Positions 44,472-53,755 of a stretch of 64,000 nt of DNA are shown one piece after another; within the stretch, counting starts at the first letter, position 1, and each line of letters begins with the position of its first letter. The notes beneath the pieces were generated by a model. The model had not been told where the DNA came from. It made no database searches and worked only from the letters and a program-made list of their open reading frames with translations. The stretch is from Mesostigma viride. Lineage: Eukaryota; Streptophyta; Mesostigmatophyceae; Mesostigmatales; Mesostigmataceae. Location of the stretch: assembly GCA_009746045.1 (NCBI GenBank), contig RPFO01000167.1, forward strand, positions 370,001 through 434,000, given 5' to 3'. A program made the position numbers and the translations under genes.

Positions 44472-47400
44472 CTAAAGTATAGGCTGATTGCCCTGTATGT
44501 AACATTAGTAAGGTGAACGACCGTCGACAAAAAAACACATGCGACATACAAACACCAATTTTACACAGTAATGTTTGGAATGACGTACCGTAATTTCGGC
44601 GTCCACCTTCTTCGCAATTGTGAACCAGCCCTGTCGCGTGTTGTCCGGATGTCCTTCCCACTTGCCCTTCGTGACCTTTGCGACGCTCAGGTAGCACACG
44701 ATTGCAGTTAAGGGTTCTCGGTCGTCTGGGTTCCAGAAGAAGCGTCGGGCGTCCGATCCGGAGGAGGAGCACCTCTCGAAGTATTTTACGTACATTACCC
44801 AGTTGCCTTTCTTAAAAACCTCGCCCCCCCCCCTGTATGTTTGTTTAAACACTCATCCTTGTCGAGTTGGTGGGCGACTCGAACAACTTTCGCCAACCAG
44901 TACGGGTGGTCGGGCACATGGTCCTTGTGCCCCCTCTCAGATGCGACTGCGACGGCCTCCCCCTCCTGCAAACCACGCCCCAACTCGTTTCTTGCCGTTT
45001 GAAGGTGGTTCAGGCGGGTTCCCGGATATCGCGTGGGGTTCCGCGACTTACTCGCCTGGAGTTTTACAGTCCACGACGAGCTGCTCCAATCTTTGGGCAT
45101 GTCGTCCACTTGCCCTCTCGGCACTCCGCACAACTGAAGCATGAAAAACGCCTGAGCTTAACCACCTCGACCCGCTCGCCCTTTTTGTCCAGTCGCCACT
45201 GGTGTGCCGTGGAGATATCTCGGATCGGGCCTCGCTCCTTACCGGACGTGGAATCTGCAATTGTAAATCCATGAAACAACATCACAGCACATTTCCCAAC
45301 TCCAACGGCCGTTGGCACTCAACAATTATAAGATTTCCCAACTCCAACGGCCGTTGGCCCTTGGAAACTTTATATAAGTACATTTCTCAACTCCAACGGC
45401 CGTTGGCACTCAACAATTATACGATTTTCCAGCTCCAACGGCCGTTGGCCTTATGAAACTTCAAACTGCATCAAGGAAGCTGTCCTCTGTAAAGTGTAAC
45501 CAGAGACAAATTATAGAACTGCACTTGACCACCAGAAAGCAACTGTCTTTACTTACGTTATCGAGAAGAAATGCCCGTCGAACCACGTCCGATTGTGCCG
45601 ATGGTCGACTCGAGTCTTTGCCGGTTCTCCAATCCCGGTTCAGGTAGGCCACCAGTGCCTCCACCGTATTCAGGTTCCGATTGTCCTCCTGCATCTGCGC
45701 TCTTTTGAGGATGCTTTTGACCGTCCCCCCCTCCCCGTCCGACTCCCCCTTCCCATGTCCTGCACACGAGTAGTTCCACTCCAATGATTCCAAGTCGGGG
45801 TCGGCCTCGAGCAGGTCCGCAGCCATCGCCAACACATACCGGGATTGGAACTGCTCCTTACAGTTGTCGGACCAACTGATCCAGTTCCTCACCTCCACCC
45901 CCTCCTCCCTCAGCACGTTAAGGGTATTCTTCATCACGAACTCCAGGGTCTGGGCATTCCTCGGTACGTCCTTCCCCATGTAATCGTGCTTCACCCTTTT
46001 GATTTCCAGCGATACGGGATCACGGTACATCACGATCACCGGCATCAGGACGTAACTACTTGGGTACCAGTACTGCGCCTGCAACTGTTTCTGCAGGTGG
46101 TCCGAATAGTTCTCCGAGTAGTCCATCAGGACCACCACCGTTCCCAGCGGCATCACGTCAATGCACTCCTTGTAAGCGTGGTGCTGCCAGGCCCATGTAT
46201 GGACGTGAATGGCGAATTCCGGGAAGCGCGCCGTAATGAGTTCATGGAGCTCCGAGAGGGTTGACTTGATGAGTTTTTGCTGCAGGTTCATTTGCGGCGC
46301 CACATCCTCCTCCTGCAACACAACACACCCGCGCACCATGGATTGACCGAAGAATGGAAGTCAGCAGCTGGGAATTTCCCAACGCCAACGGCCGTTGGAA
46401 GTATGAAAGTCTACATATATATATTCAACGATGCAAATATACATGCTTACCGTCCCACGGGGCGCTGTGCCCTCCTTTACGAAGTCGAACCACGTGTACT
46501 TCTTTGTCCACCCCTTCATCTGGTCCGTCACGATGAACTCGGAAATCCCACACTCGTTGCAGGTCCCTTCCAAGCAGTTCATTGGGACGTTAACGAACGG
46601 GCCGCCCGTCCTCCCCCCTCCTTGCCCCCCTCCCCCCTCTCAGCCTTGTGGCAGGTGAAACGTCGAACGAAATCATGGGCATTGTCAGGCACGGAAGGGA
46701 TACCCTCCCTCTCCTCGATCTCCAGCGTGCTCTTCAACTCCTTGACGCCTTTGGTGAAGGCAGAGAGCAGGGACTCGAAGACGACGTGCTTTTCGCATGC
46801 GCACAAGTCCCGGTCCTTCCACACGCCCTTTACGCACTTGGGCATGAACTCCACGAACTTCGTGTACCCCACCTTGTACCTTGTCCCGTCCGCAGTCGTC
46901 ACGATACCTCCCTTGTACGGCGACGCGTCAGAACAGAACCGCTTGTAAATCGTTTCAAGCGAGTCCAAATAGTACCTTCCGCCCTGGGAGGAAATGAGGA
47001 TCCTGGCGTTTCCCTTCCTTTCGAACTCATTGACCACGTCCTTATGGTTGGGAGACGCCCTCGTGTTTAGGTCTGACAACCAGTAACTCCCGACGATGTC
47101 TTTGACCTCCTCCGGAAACTTGTCCGACCGTAAAGCACGAGGGGGCGCCTTCTGGGCGGGAAGGTTGCCCCCCATCCTCATTCCCCTTGCGGTCTGGATA
47201 TCCTTGGGCGTGACGTGAAGCAGCCGCGCGAGAGTGCAATGCCCTTGATTGTTCATGCCGTCCTTTCCCAAGCACATTGACAGCACAGCGCACTTCGCGT
47301 TCCTGTGCTCATCCGACTTGCCCAATTCCTGGAAACCTTGCACGATATTAGCGACAACCTCCTGAGCGAAGGACTCCGACGCCTTTCTTTTCAGCGCAGG

Positions 47401-47616
47401 GCGGTACTGTTTCCCCATAACCTTCACAACCGCACCTGGCAGCCGCTCAAGCGCCCTCAAGCCTACTGCAGTTTTCGTGTTTTCAGTCTTGTGATTGTTG
47501 TCCTTCAGCAAGTATTCCATTGCGCTGGCCATGTCGAGGGCAAGTTGGTTGCCCTTGATCTCGACGTACTTGAGACTTAGGTCTTTGTTGTGCGCTTCAC
47601 CTGCATCCGCGCGCAT
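44472..47616 (-). CDS. spliced gene for a DDE/RNase H-fold transposase-like protein
   Basis: Proposed exons on the minus strand are 47616-46451, 46312-45557, 45254-44589 and 44492-44472, with donors GTAAGC, GTAAGT, GTACGT and acceptors TTGCAG, TTGCAG, ATACAG. Exon 1 gives about 345 residues, including YKVGYTKFVEFMPKCVKGVW and a DLCACEKH zinc-binding-like block, then CLEGTCNECG. Exon 2 has VVVLMDYSENYSDHLQKQLQ, ISWSDNCKEQFQSRY and CAGHGKGESDGEGGTVKSIL. Those three blocks with their acidic residues match a transposase-derived family I know from animal and algal genomes (MDxSENY / SDxxxxQ / GHGKGxxDGxGG). Exon 3 has CFSCAECREGKWTTCP and an SH3-like tail. Frame problems: a G-tract near 46630, near 45107 and a G run at 44822-44830 each need one base, and the phase at intron 2 does not fit. 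It is a decayed gene or has homopolymer errors. The start at 47616 is uncertain because GCAG just downstream could be an acceptor. Confidence 0.6.
45302..45448. repeat. four CCAACGGCCGTTGG palindromes inside intron 2
   Basis: Copies at 45302-45315, 45344-45357, 45393-45406 and 45435-45448, spaced 42-49 bp, with AACAATTATA and TTTCCAACT words between them. They fill much of the 302-bp intron. Confidence 0.9.
46385..46398. repeat. CCAACGGCCGTTGG palindrome inside intron 1
   Basis: Single perfect copy in the 138-bp intron 46313-46450. Confidence 0.95.
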
Positions 47617-47686
47617 ACAGAATCCAGACGAAGTTTTGACTTTTTATCAAATTATTGCTTTCCAACAATTACCCAATTTGTAGGTC

Positions 47687-48161
47687 CCAACGGCCGTTGG
47701 ACCCCTGAAAGTACGCCTGAAACACGCCAACACATGCATTTTCGACACCCAACGGCCGTTGGACCCCCGAAAGTGGGCCTGAAACACGCCAACACATGCA
47801 TTTTTGACACCCAACGGCCGTTGGACCCCAGAAAGCGGGCCGAAAACACGCCAACACATGCATTTTCGACACCCAACGGCCGTTGGACCCCTGAAAGTGG
47901 GCCTGAAACACGCCAACACATGCATTTTCGACACCCAACGGCCGTTGGACCCCTGAAAGCGGGCCGAAAACACGCCAACACATGCATTTTCTACACCCAA
48001 CGGCCGTTGGACCCCTGAAAGTGGGCCTGAAACACGCCCTTTACATGCATTTTCGACACCCAACGGCCGTTGGACCCCTGAAAGCGGGCCGAAAACACGC
48101 CAACACATGCATTTTCGACGTCCAACGGCCGTTGGGCCCCTGAAAGCGGGCCGGAAACACG
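47687..48161 (+). repeat. 62-bp tandem array on the CCAACGGCCGTTGG palindrome, left part
   Basis: Eight palindromes at 62-63 bp spacing (CGGCCGTTGG starting at 47691, 47753, 47815, 47877, 47939, 48001, 48064, 48126). Each is followed by ACCCCTGAAAG, an alternating GTGGGCCTGAAA / GCGGGCCGAAA, and ACACGCCAACACATGCATTT. The array is split by LTR-D in the ninth unit. It directly abuts the 5' side of the transposase-like gene. Confidence 0.95.
48157..48161 (+). repeat. target duplication of LTR-D, left copy (ACACG)
   Basis: ACACG at 48157-48161 and again at 52273-52277; the array unit reads GAAACACGCC when uninterrupted. Confidence 0.85.
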
Positions 48162-48907
48162 TGTCAAGGACATGGTCCTTGTATTTGTACCCACCTGACC
48201 TGGCTAGATAGATAGAGGCTCTTGTACAGGAGCCACTGTTTTTTATCCCGTTGGATTTGGCCTACAAATGAGAAAGTTGTGGCCAGTTTTAGTAATCAGG
48301 GATTAGTACCTATGCCAAGTGGATCCTTATAGGCAGCTGACAAATCTGTCTATGTCAGCTGACCTATGACATGTCAGATGAGAATCTATGACAGGACAGC
48401 TGACTGATTGACATGAACACTGTGCATGTCAGATGTGGCGCTGATATGTTCACGCCAGATTTACTTCATCATCATCAGATCACACACAGAGAGATCTTTT
48501 ATTAAATAGTTAGATTACTGTGCAGCAGTTACAAGTTAAGACTGTACATCAGTTACAAGATAAGGCTGTACAGCAGTTACAAGATAAGATTTATTTCTTG
48601 TCTAGATCTGATTGGTAGCCTGTACACTGACCTAACCTGATTGGTGGCCTGAGTATTACATGAGAATATTCCTAGGCACATTCCTAGCCAGCCAATCAGG
48701 TCATTCCAGTTTTCTGCCTGTGTTTTTTCCTCGAGTTAATAAAACAACTGAGGAGCCTTGCCAAAGGTACTCCTCACTATCATTCTGCCTCAAACTGAGT
48801 CTCTGTCTCTTTGCTCCCATCCTCCATAGCCTGTACCTGCAAGGACAGGCACATTTGGGTTTCAATCACAAGCATTGTAGAAGGCAAACCCATTAGTTCT
48901 TTCAACA
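48162..48907 (+). repeat. LTR-D 5' LTR
   Basis: 746 bp, TG...CA ends. Contains AATAAA at 48738-48743 and, in the presumed U3, three 24-bp units and several CAGCTGAC/TGTCAGATG words. Confidence 0.93.
48517..48588 (+). repeat. 24-bp triplication in LTR-D U3
   Basis: Three tandem units of CTGTRCA-CAGTTACAAG-TTAAG/ATAAG type (48517, 48541, 48565); the same block is in the 3' LTR at 51882-51953. It could be an enhancer-like element; function not shown. Confidence 0.8.
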
Positions 48908-48919
48908 TGGTATCGGAGG
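48908..48919 (+). promoter_or_regulatory. LTR-D primer-binding site
   Basis: TGGTATCGGAGG next to the 5' LTR, close to the TGGTATCAGAGC initiator-Met tRNA site common in copia elements. Confidence 0.75.
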
Positions 48920-48923
48920 ATGT

Positions 48924-51425
48924 GCTATTTATATCCTGAACCGCCTGCCGTGCTCCTCGAATCCTGGTGATGCCACGCCACACTTTTTGCTGACAGGTCA
49001 TCACGCTGATCTGTCGCACATGCGCATTTTCGGCTGCCCAGCCTGGCATCGTGTGGAAGGGCATCGTGGCAAGCTGGAGGCCAAGGCCATGCCTGGCATT
49101 TTTGTCGGTTATGCTCCCGACTCGCCGGCATATCTGATCCTGGACTCCGCCACTCGCACTTTGGTGCAACGTCGCCACGTGGCCTTCAATGAGGCCTGGC
49201 GCAACGACGCCCTGCCATCACCTCAGCTGCTGCCGGCACTGGTGGAGGGGGAGGAGGCTTCCGAGCTTCTGCTGCCACCGGTCACTGAGAATTCTGTCCC
49301 TGGGCCTGATACTACTCTGGCCCTACCGCCCTCTGGTCCTGTGACTAGAGCCATGGCGCGGCGCGCCGCTGCCAGCAGTGAGGACGCTGCTGTGGGCGCT
49401 GCCAGCAGTGGGGGCACTGCTTTGGGGGATGCCAGTGGTGAGGGGGGCTCGCCACTGGAGGCTTTGTCGGGGGATGCCAGTGGTGAGGGGGGCTCGCCAC
49501 TGGAGGAGGCGCCAGCGCCAAGTCCTGAGCCCAGACCCGCTGAGTCTGAGTCTGCACCTGTTTTCGCACCAAGTCCTGCGCTGGAGGCGTCGTCGGCTTC
49601 TACCTCTACACCACCTGGACACGTGTCGACGGCAGACACACCTGCTGCTGAATCTCCTTCTTCGTCCCAGCTACACAAATTAGTGCAGGCCCTCCGCGGC
49701 AAGCAACCGGCTGCCGCTATGGCCACTGCTGCACTGGTGTCCGACGGCGTTGCACATGATCCCCTCGCTCAGGTGTTACCCACAACCCCTCTTGATCGTG
49801 TTTCCCCTAAATGGGCTCGTTTTTACCCTGACTACATGAGTGTGCGTGATCTGTTTGATACTTTCTCACTCCACACTAGCTCAGGTTCCACGTCCATCCC
49901 CTCCTCTTTTGCTGAGGCCCATGCTAGCCCTGAGTGGCGTGCTGCGATGGATAGTGAGCTTTCTAGCATTCGCGAGCATGCAGTATATTCACTCGTTTCT
50001 TCCAAGTCTCTTCCTCGCACTGCCAAGGTCCTTCCATCTCGGTGGGTGTTTGCTGTCAAAAGCGATGGCCGTTTCAAGGCCCGTTTTGTTGTGAAGGGCT
50101 TTGCTCAGCGGGAAGGCATAGATTTCACTGAGGTCTTTAGCCCTACTGTTCGTTCCTCCACCATTCGTTTGGCACTAGCTTTTGGTGTCTCGTCTGGGTA
50201 TGTGCTGAAGCAACTTGATGTTCGCACTGCGTTTTTGTACGCCCCACTTTCTGAGGACGTCTATGTGCGTCCTCCTGCTGGCTTTGAGCAGCGTGATGCC
50301 GCTGGTGATGTGCTGGTGTGGAAGCTGCAACGCAGCCTCTATGGCATCAAGCAGGCACCACGTAACTGGCACAAAACATTTAGTGCCTATCTTCTCTCCG
50401 ATGGTGCTGTACAAAGCCCAACGGATTCCTGCCTGTACGTGTATCCCACGTCTCGTACGTTTGTGTTTGTCCATGTCGACGACATTATTGCAGGCAGTCC
50501 TTCCTCTTCCTGGCTGGCCTCGTGGTCTCATCGTTTGGCCAGCAAGTTTCAGATCACCGAGTCCGATGACCCTTCTTTTTTCCTCGGTGTTTCTCTCCAT
50601 GTCGACCCTGTTTCCCGGTCTCTTTCCTTGCACCAAACTGTGTATATTGAGGCCCTGGCTGCCCGCTTTGGGCTTTCTCCCTCCTTCCCTGTACGCACCC
50701 CGGTCAGTGTGTCCCGTGTTAGTCCCCAACGCGAGGGGGGAATGCAGCTAAATGCCCCGGACACCCAGCTGTATCAGTCCAAAACCGGTGCCGTGCTGTA
50801 TGTCGCGCTGTGGACACGTCCAGACATTGCTTTTGCTGTCAACCAACTGGCCCAGCACATGCAGGCACCCACGGCGGCCCACATGGAGGCTGCCGACCGC
50901 CTGATCCGGTACCTCTACACCACGAGGGACAAGGGTCTGCGGTATGGTCAGGAAGGGGGGCTGGAGGCCTGGACTGACGCTGACTGGGCTAACTGCCCAG
51001 AGTCCAGACGCTCTGTGACGGGCAACCTGGTCCTGTTCCGGGGTGCGCCCGTGGAGTGGTGCAGCCGCAAGCAACCCATTGTTGCTCTGTCTTCCTGCGA
51101 GGCAGAGTACATTGCTGCGAGCAGCGTCACCCAGCTGGTGCTGCCACTCAGGCGCCTGCTGGGAGACCTGGGTGCACCTGTGGAGGGGCCCACGACCGTG
51201 CTGTGCGACAACACTGGCGCGGTGGCCCTGGCCAAGGACCCTGTGCACCCCAAGCGCACCAAGCACATCGACGTGCGCTACCACTTCATCCGTGAGCAGG
51301 TGGAGGGGGGCTCCATCTGCATGCGTCACTGCCCTGGCAAGGACAACCTGGCTGACATCTTCACCAAGGCCCTGGGAAGGGCACGGTTCATCACCCTGCG
51401 GGACAAGCTGCTGGTGTCTACTTAG
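48924..51425 (+). CDS. 5'-truncated copia pol: integrase C-terminus, reverse transcriptase, RNase H
   Basis: One uninterrupted frame of about 830 codons. It enters at AIYILNRLP (integrase, before the usual 'TPxExLxG' seen here as ATPHFLLTG) and goes on through MRIFGCPAW and GIFVGYAPDSPAYLILD. There follow an acidic Ser/Ala/Gly linker, then RT: WVFAVKSDGRFKARFVVKGF, QLDVRTAFLYAPLSEDVYV, SLYGIKQAPRNWHKTF and the catalytic FVHVDDIIAGS. RNase H comes last, with WTDADWANCPESRRS, ALSSCEAEYIA, LCDNTGAVALA, KRTKHIDVRYHFI and DNLADIFTKAL. The first in-frame ATG is at 49020. Translation may need a fused or alternative start because gag is deleted. The usual copia pol would have several hundred more residues upstream. 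Copia identity is certain; whether the protein is made is not. Confidence 0.9.
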   Translation, partial: AIYILNRLPCSSNPGDATPHFLLTGHHADLSHMRIFGCPAWHRVEGHRGKLEAKAMPGIFVGYAPDSPAYLILDSATRTLVQRRHVAFNEAWRNDALPSPQLLPALVEGEEASELLLPPVTENSVPGPDTTLALPPSGPVTRAMARRAAASSEDAAVGAASSGGTALGDASGEGGSPLEALSGDASGEGGSPLEEAPAPSPEPRPAESESAPVFAPSPALEASSASTSTPPGHVSTADTPAAESPSSSQLHKLVQALRGKQPAAAMATAALVSDGVAHDPLAQVLPTTPLDRVSPKWARFYPDYMSVRDLFDTFSLHTSSGSTSIPSSFAEAHASPEWRAAMDSELSSIREHAVYSLVSSKSLPRTAKVLPSRWVFAVKSDGRFKARFVVKGFAQREGIDFTEVFSPTVRSSTIRLALAFGVSSGYVLKQLDVRTAFLYAPLSEDVYVRPPAGFEQRDAAGDVLVWKLQRSLYGIKQAPRNWHKTFSAYLLSDGAVQSPTDSCLYVYPTSRTFVFVHVDDIIAGSPSSSWLASWSHRLASKFQITESDDPSFFLGVSLHVDPVSRSLSLHQTVYIEALAARFGLSPSFPVRTPVSVSRVSPQREGGMQLNAPDTQLYQSKTGAVLYVALWTRPDIAFAVNQLAQHMQAPTAAHMEAADRLIRYLYTTRDKGLRYGQEGGLEAWTDADWANCPESRRSVTGNLVLFRGAPVEWCSRKQPIVALSSCEAEYIAASSVTQLVLPLRRLLGDLGAPVEGPTTVLCDNTGAVALAKDPVHPKRTKHIDVRYHFIREQVEGGSICMRHCPGKDNLADIFTKALGRARFITLRDKLLVST

Positions 51426-51518
51426 ATATGCAGTTGTATATGCCCACAGGGGCTGAGAGCTTTTTTGCTCTAAGTGTTATACTTGACAGGATAGCACTAG
51501 AGCAAGGTCATGTGTTGT
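51426..51518 (+). other. LTR-D 3' leader to polypurine tract
   Basis: Short untranslated stretch after the pol stop; nothing recognised. Confidence 0.5.
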
Positions 51519-51526
51519 AAGGGGGG
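51519..51526 (+). promoter_or_regulatory. LTR-D polypurine tract
   Basis: AAGGGGGG immediately before the TGTCAAGG of the 3' LTR. Confidence 0.75.
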
Positions 51527-52272
51527 TGTCAAGGACATGGTCCTTGTATTTGTACCCACCTGACCTGGCTAGATAGATAGAGGCTCTTGTACAGGAGCCA
51601 CTGTTTTTTATCCCGTTGGATTTGGCCTACAAATGAGAAAGTTGTGGCCAGTTTTAGTAATCAGGGATTAGTACCTATGCCAAGTGGATCCTTATAGGCA
51701 GCTGACAAATCTGTCTATGTCAGCTGACCTATGACATGTCAGATGAGAATCTATGACAGGACAGCTGACTGATTGACATGAACACTGTGCATGTCAGATG
51801 TGGCGCTGATATGTTCACGCCAGATTTACTTCATCATCATCAGATCACACACAGAGAGATCTTTTATTAAATAGTTAGATTACTGTGCAGCAGTTACAAG
51901 TTAAGACTGTACATCAGTTACAAGATAAGGCTGTACAGCAGTTACAAGATAAGATTTATTTCTTGTCTAGATCTGATTGGTAGCCTGTACACTGACCTAA
52001 CCTGATTGGTGGCCTGAGTATTACATGAGAATATTCCTAGGCACATTCCTAGCCAGCCAATCAGGTCATTCCAGTTTTCTGCCTGTGTTTTTTCCTCGAG
52101 TTAATAAAACAACTGAGGAGCCTTGCCAAAGGTACTCCTCACTATCATTCTGCCTCAAACTGAGTCTCTGTCTCTTTGCTCCCATCCTCCATAGCCTGTA
52201 CCTGCAAGGACAGGCACATTTGGGTTTCAATCACAAGCATTGTAGAAGGCAAACCCATTAGTTCTTTCAACA
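51527..52272 (+). repeat. LTR-D 3' LTR
   Basis: 746 bp, apparently identical to 48162-48907; followed by the ACACG duplication. Confidence 0.93.
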
Positions 52273-52375
52273 ACACGCTAACACATGCATTTTAGACACC
52301 CAACGGCCGTTGGACCCCTGAAAGCGGGCCGAAAACTCGCCAACACCTGCATTTTTTACACGCCAGGATGTGAAT
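52273..52375 (+). repeat. 62-bp palindrome array, right part
   Basis: Resumes the interrupted ninth unit after the target duplication. Palindrome at 52302-52315, then a decayed unit ending near TTTTTTACACGCC. Confidence 0.9.
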
Positions 52376-52404
52376 TTCCGAATCCCAACGCACTTTTTAT
52401 AACC

Positions 52405-53755
52405 TTAACCCATAGTCCGGAAACTGGGCGATATATCGCCCACTTTGACCCCCGGTGGCGCGGCGCTTAATTCCAGGAGCGCCGCGCCACCCGTGACGGA
52501 TGTAAGTTGTCCGGTGGGTCTGGGAACACTTAGGGACGAAGGTGATGCATAGGTTTGGGGGTAATATTCGCCATAGCCTGGTAAATACAACGTGTATTGA
52601 GACAGTATCACGTGACTTTGGCGGGAAATTTTCACTCGCGCGCGCGCGTAACAAGATATGGCTGCTAGCTTGCCGTTATCAAGGAAATTTTGCGTCTCGC
52701 GGCTTGTAATGGTTCAGAATGTTGCTCAGAATGATGATGCGTGATTTTCGTAGGTCAGGGGTGGCCAGATGTATAGCATTGGTAAAATACAGGTGGACAT
52801 TACTGCTTTCTTGGTCGTCAGTACCAGATGAGTAATGGCATGCCATATTTCGATTTTCTTCTTATGGCCCGGCAGTCTGCGCCAGCCCGAGCACCCAGTT
52901 TTGGTACTGGACATCCGCAGCAGCGTCCCTGTGAATTCGGATGCGTTTATAGGTCATCTTTGCACAGAACATCAACCTGGTAATCATGTCGGATGCATGC
53001 ATTATGCGGCTATGGCGGCCTATGCCTGGAAAGCATTAGCCAGTGTGAGATATGAGGGTCCCGGCCAGCAGAACCCGGAAAGGTCGTGATCAAGCCAGGT
53101 ACGGCAACGTGTTTGCATGTCGTTTGCACGGGAATCTGTCGTTTATACATCCATTTTACACGAGTGTATCATTGCCTCTTGCAGCAGGTTTCCATGCCTG
53201 CTGTATGAGTGCTGTTAGCCCCAAATCTGCTCAGTTTGTGGTGTTTCTTTGGAGGATGCCATTCCGTTAGTGCTGGTTTAGCACTTCTTTGTTTCCCAGC
53301 ACTTTTTACAGTCCTATGTGGCTGTATACAATGCATAAGTGTGTGGCATTTCATGGATGGCTGCTTACGCGCGCGTAACCCACACACGTAAGTGAGCGCA
53401 TTATATAGGTCAGATGGGCTATCCGTGCGGTCTGACCCAAGGAAAGCATGGTGGCACTATCTATTGACATTGTCCAACCCCAGAATAATTTTTTAGAACC
53501 CTCCCTGCAGGGGTAAACTACTAAGGGGATTTCCCTTGCCTGAAAATGATCGTCTTTTGTCCAACTTTGGCAGTAAATATCTTGCAAATCACTTCCTGGA
53601 CTCGGAATATTATTGCATTTTCTGAAAGCCCTTGAAGTGTAGATACTCCTAGCACCTTGGTTGGGGGTATTTGGAGTTGTGGCCTATGAGTTATGATTTT
53701 TTCCATTTTCAGGGGTCTAAAAATGCCAAAAACCCATTCCCGGACTATGGGTTAA
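52405..53755. mobile_element. DNA-1: candidate terminal-inverted-repeat element, non-coding
   Basis: TTAACCCATAGTCCGG at 52405-52420 is the exact reverse complement of CCGGACTATGGGTTAA at 53740-53755, and similarity extends a few more bases inward (AAACTGGG versus GAATGGG). The 1.35-kb interior has no ORF with known motifs, only small frames under about 85 codons. Outside, the left flank holds CCCAACG and the right flank starts CGACCGTTGG, together resembling one split CCAACGGCCGTTGG unit. I could not assign a clean target duplication. It may be a MITE-like DNA transposon or an old inverted duplication. Confidence 0.5.
52454..52491. other. perfect 14-bp stem hairpin
   Basis: GGTGGCGCGGCGCT, a 10-base loop, then AGCGCCGCGCCACC. 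Lies just inside the left end of DNA-1. Related GC hairpins occur at 54599 and 54656. Confidence 0.85.

Larger units (their letters stand above)
48162..52272 (+). mobile_element. LTR-D: young copia deletion derivative
   Basis: Two 746-bp LTRs (TGTCAAGG...TTTCAACA) look identical throughout by eye. They are flanked by a perfect ACACG duplication, with a primer-binding site TGGTATCGGAGG and a polypurine tract AAGGGGGG. The interior is only 2.6 kb and begins, right after the primer-binding site, in the C-terminal third of integrase. Gag, protease and the integrase catalytic core are missing. RT and RNase H are intact. Identical LTRs mean recent insertion, so the missing functions were presumably supplied by a full-length relative elsewhere. 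Confidence 0.92.

Noticed and set aside
48660-48896. 78-codon frame inside the LTR-D 5' LTR (and its copy at 52025-52261)
   Set aside because: Lies across the polyadenylation region of an LTR, is present twice only because the LTR is duplicated, and has no domain.
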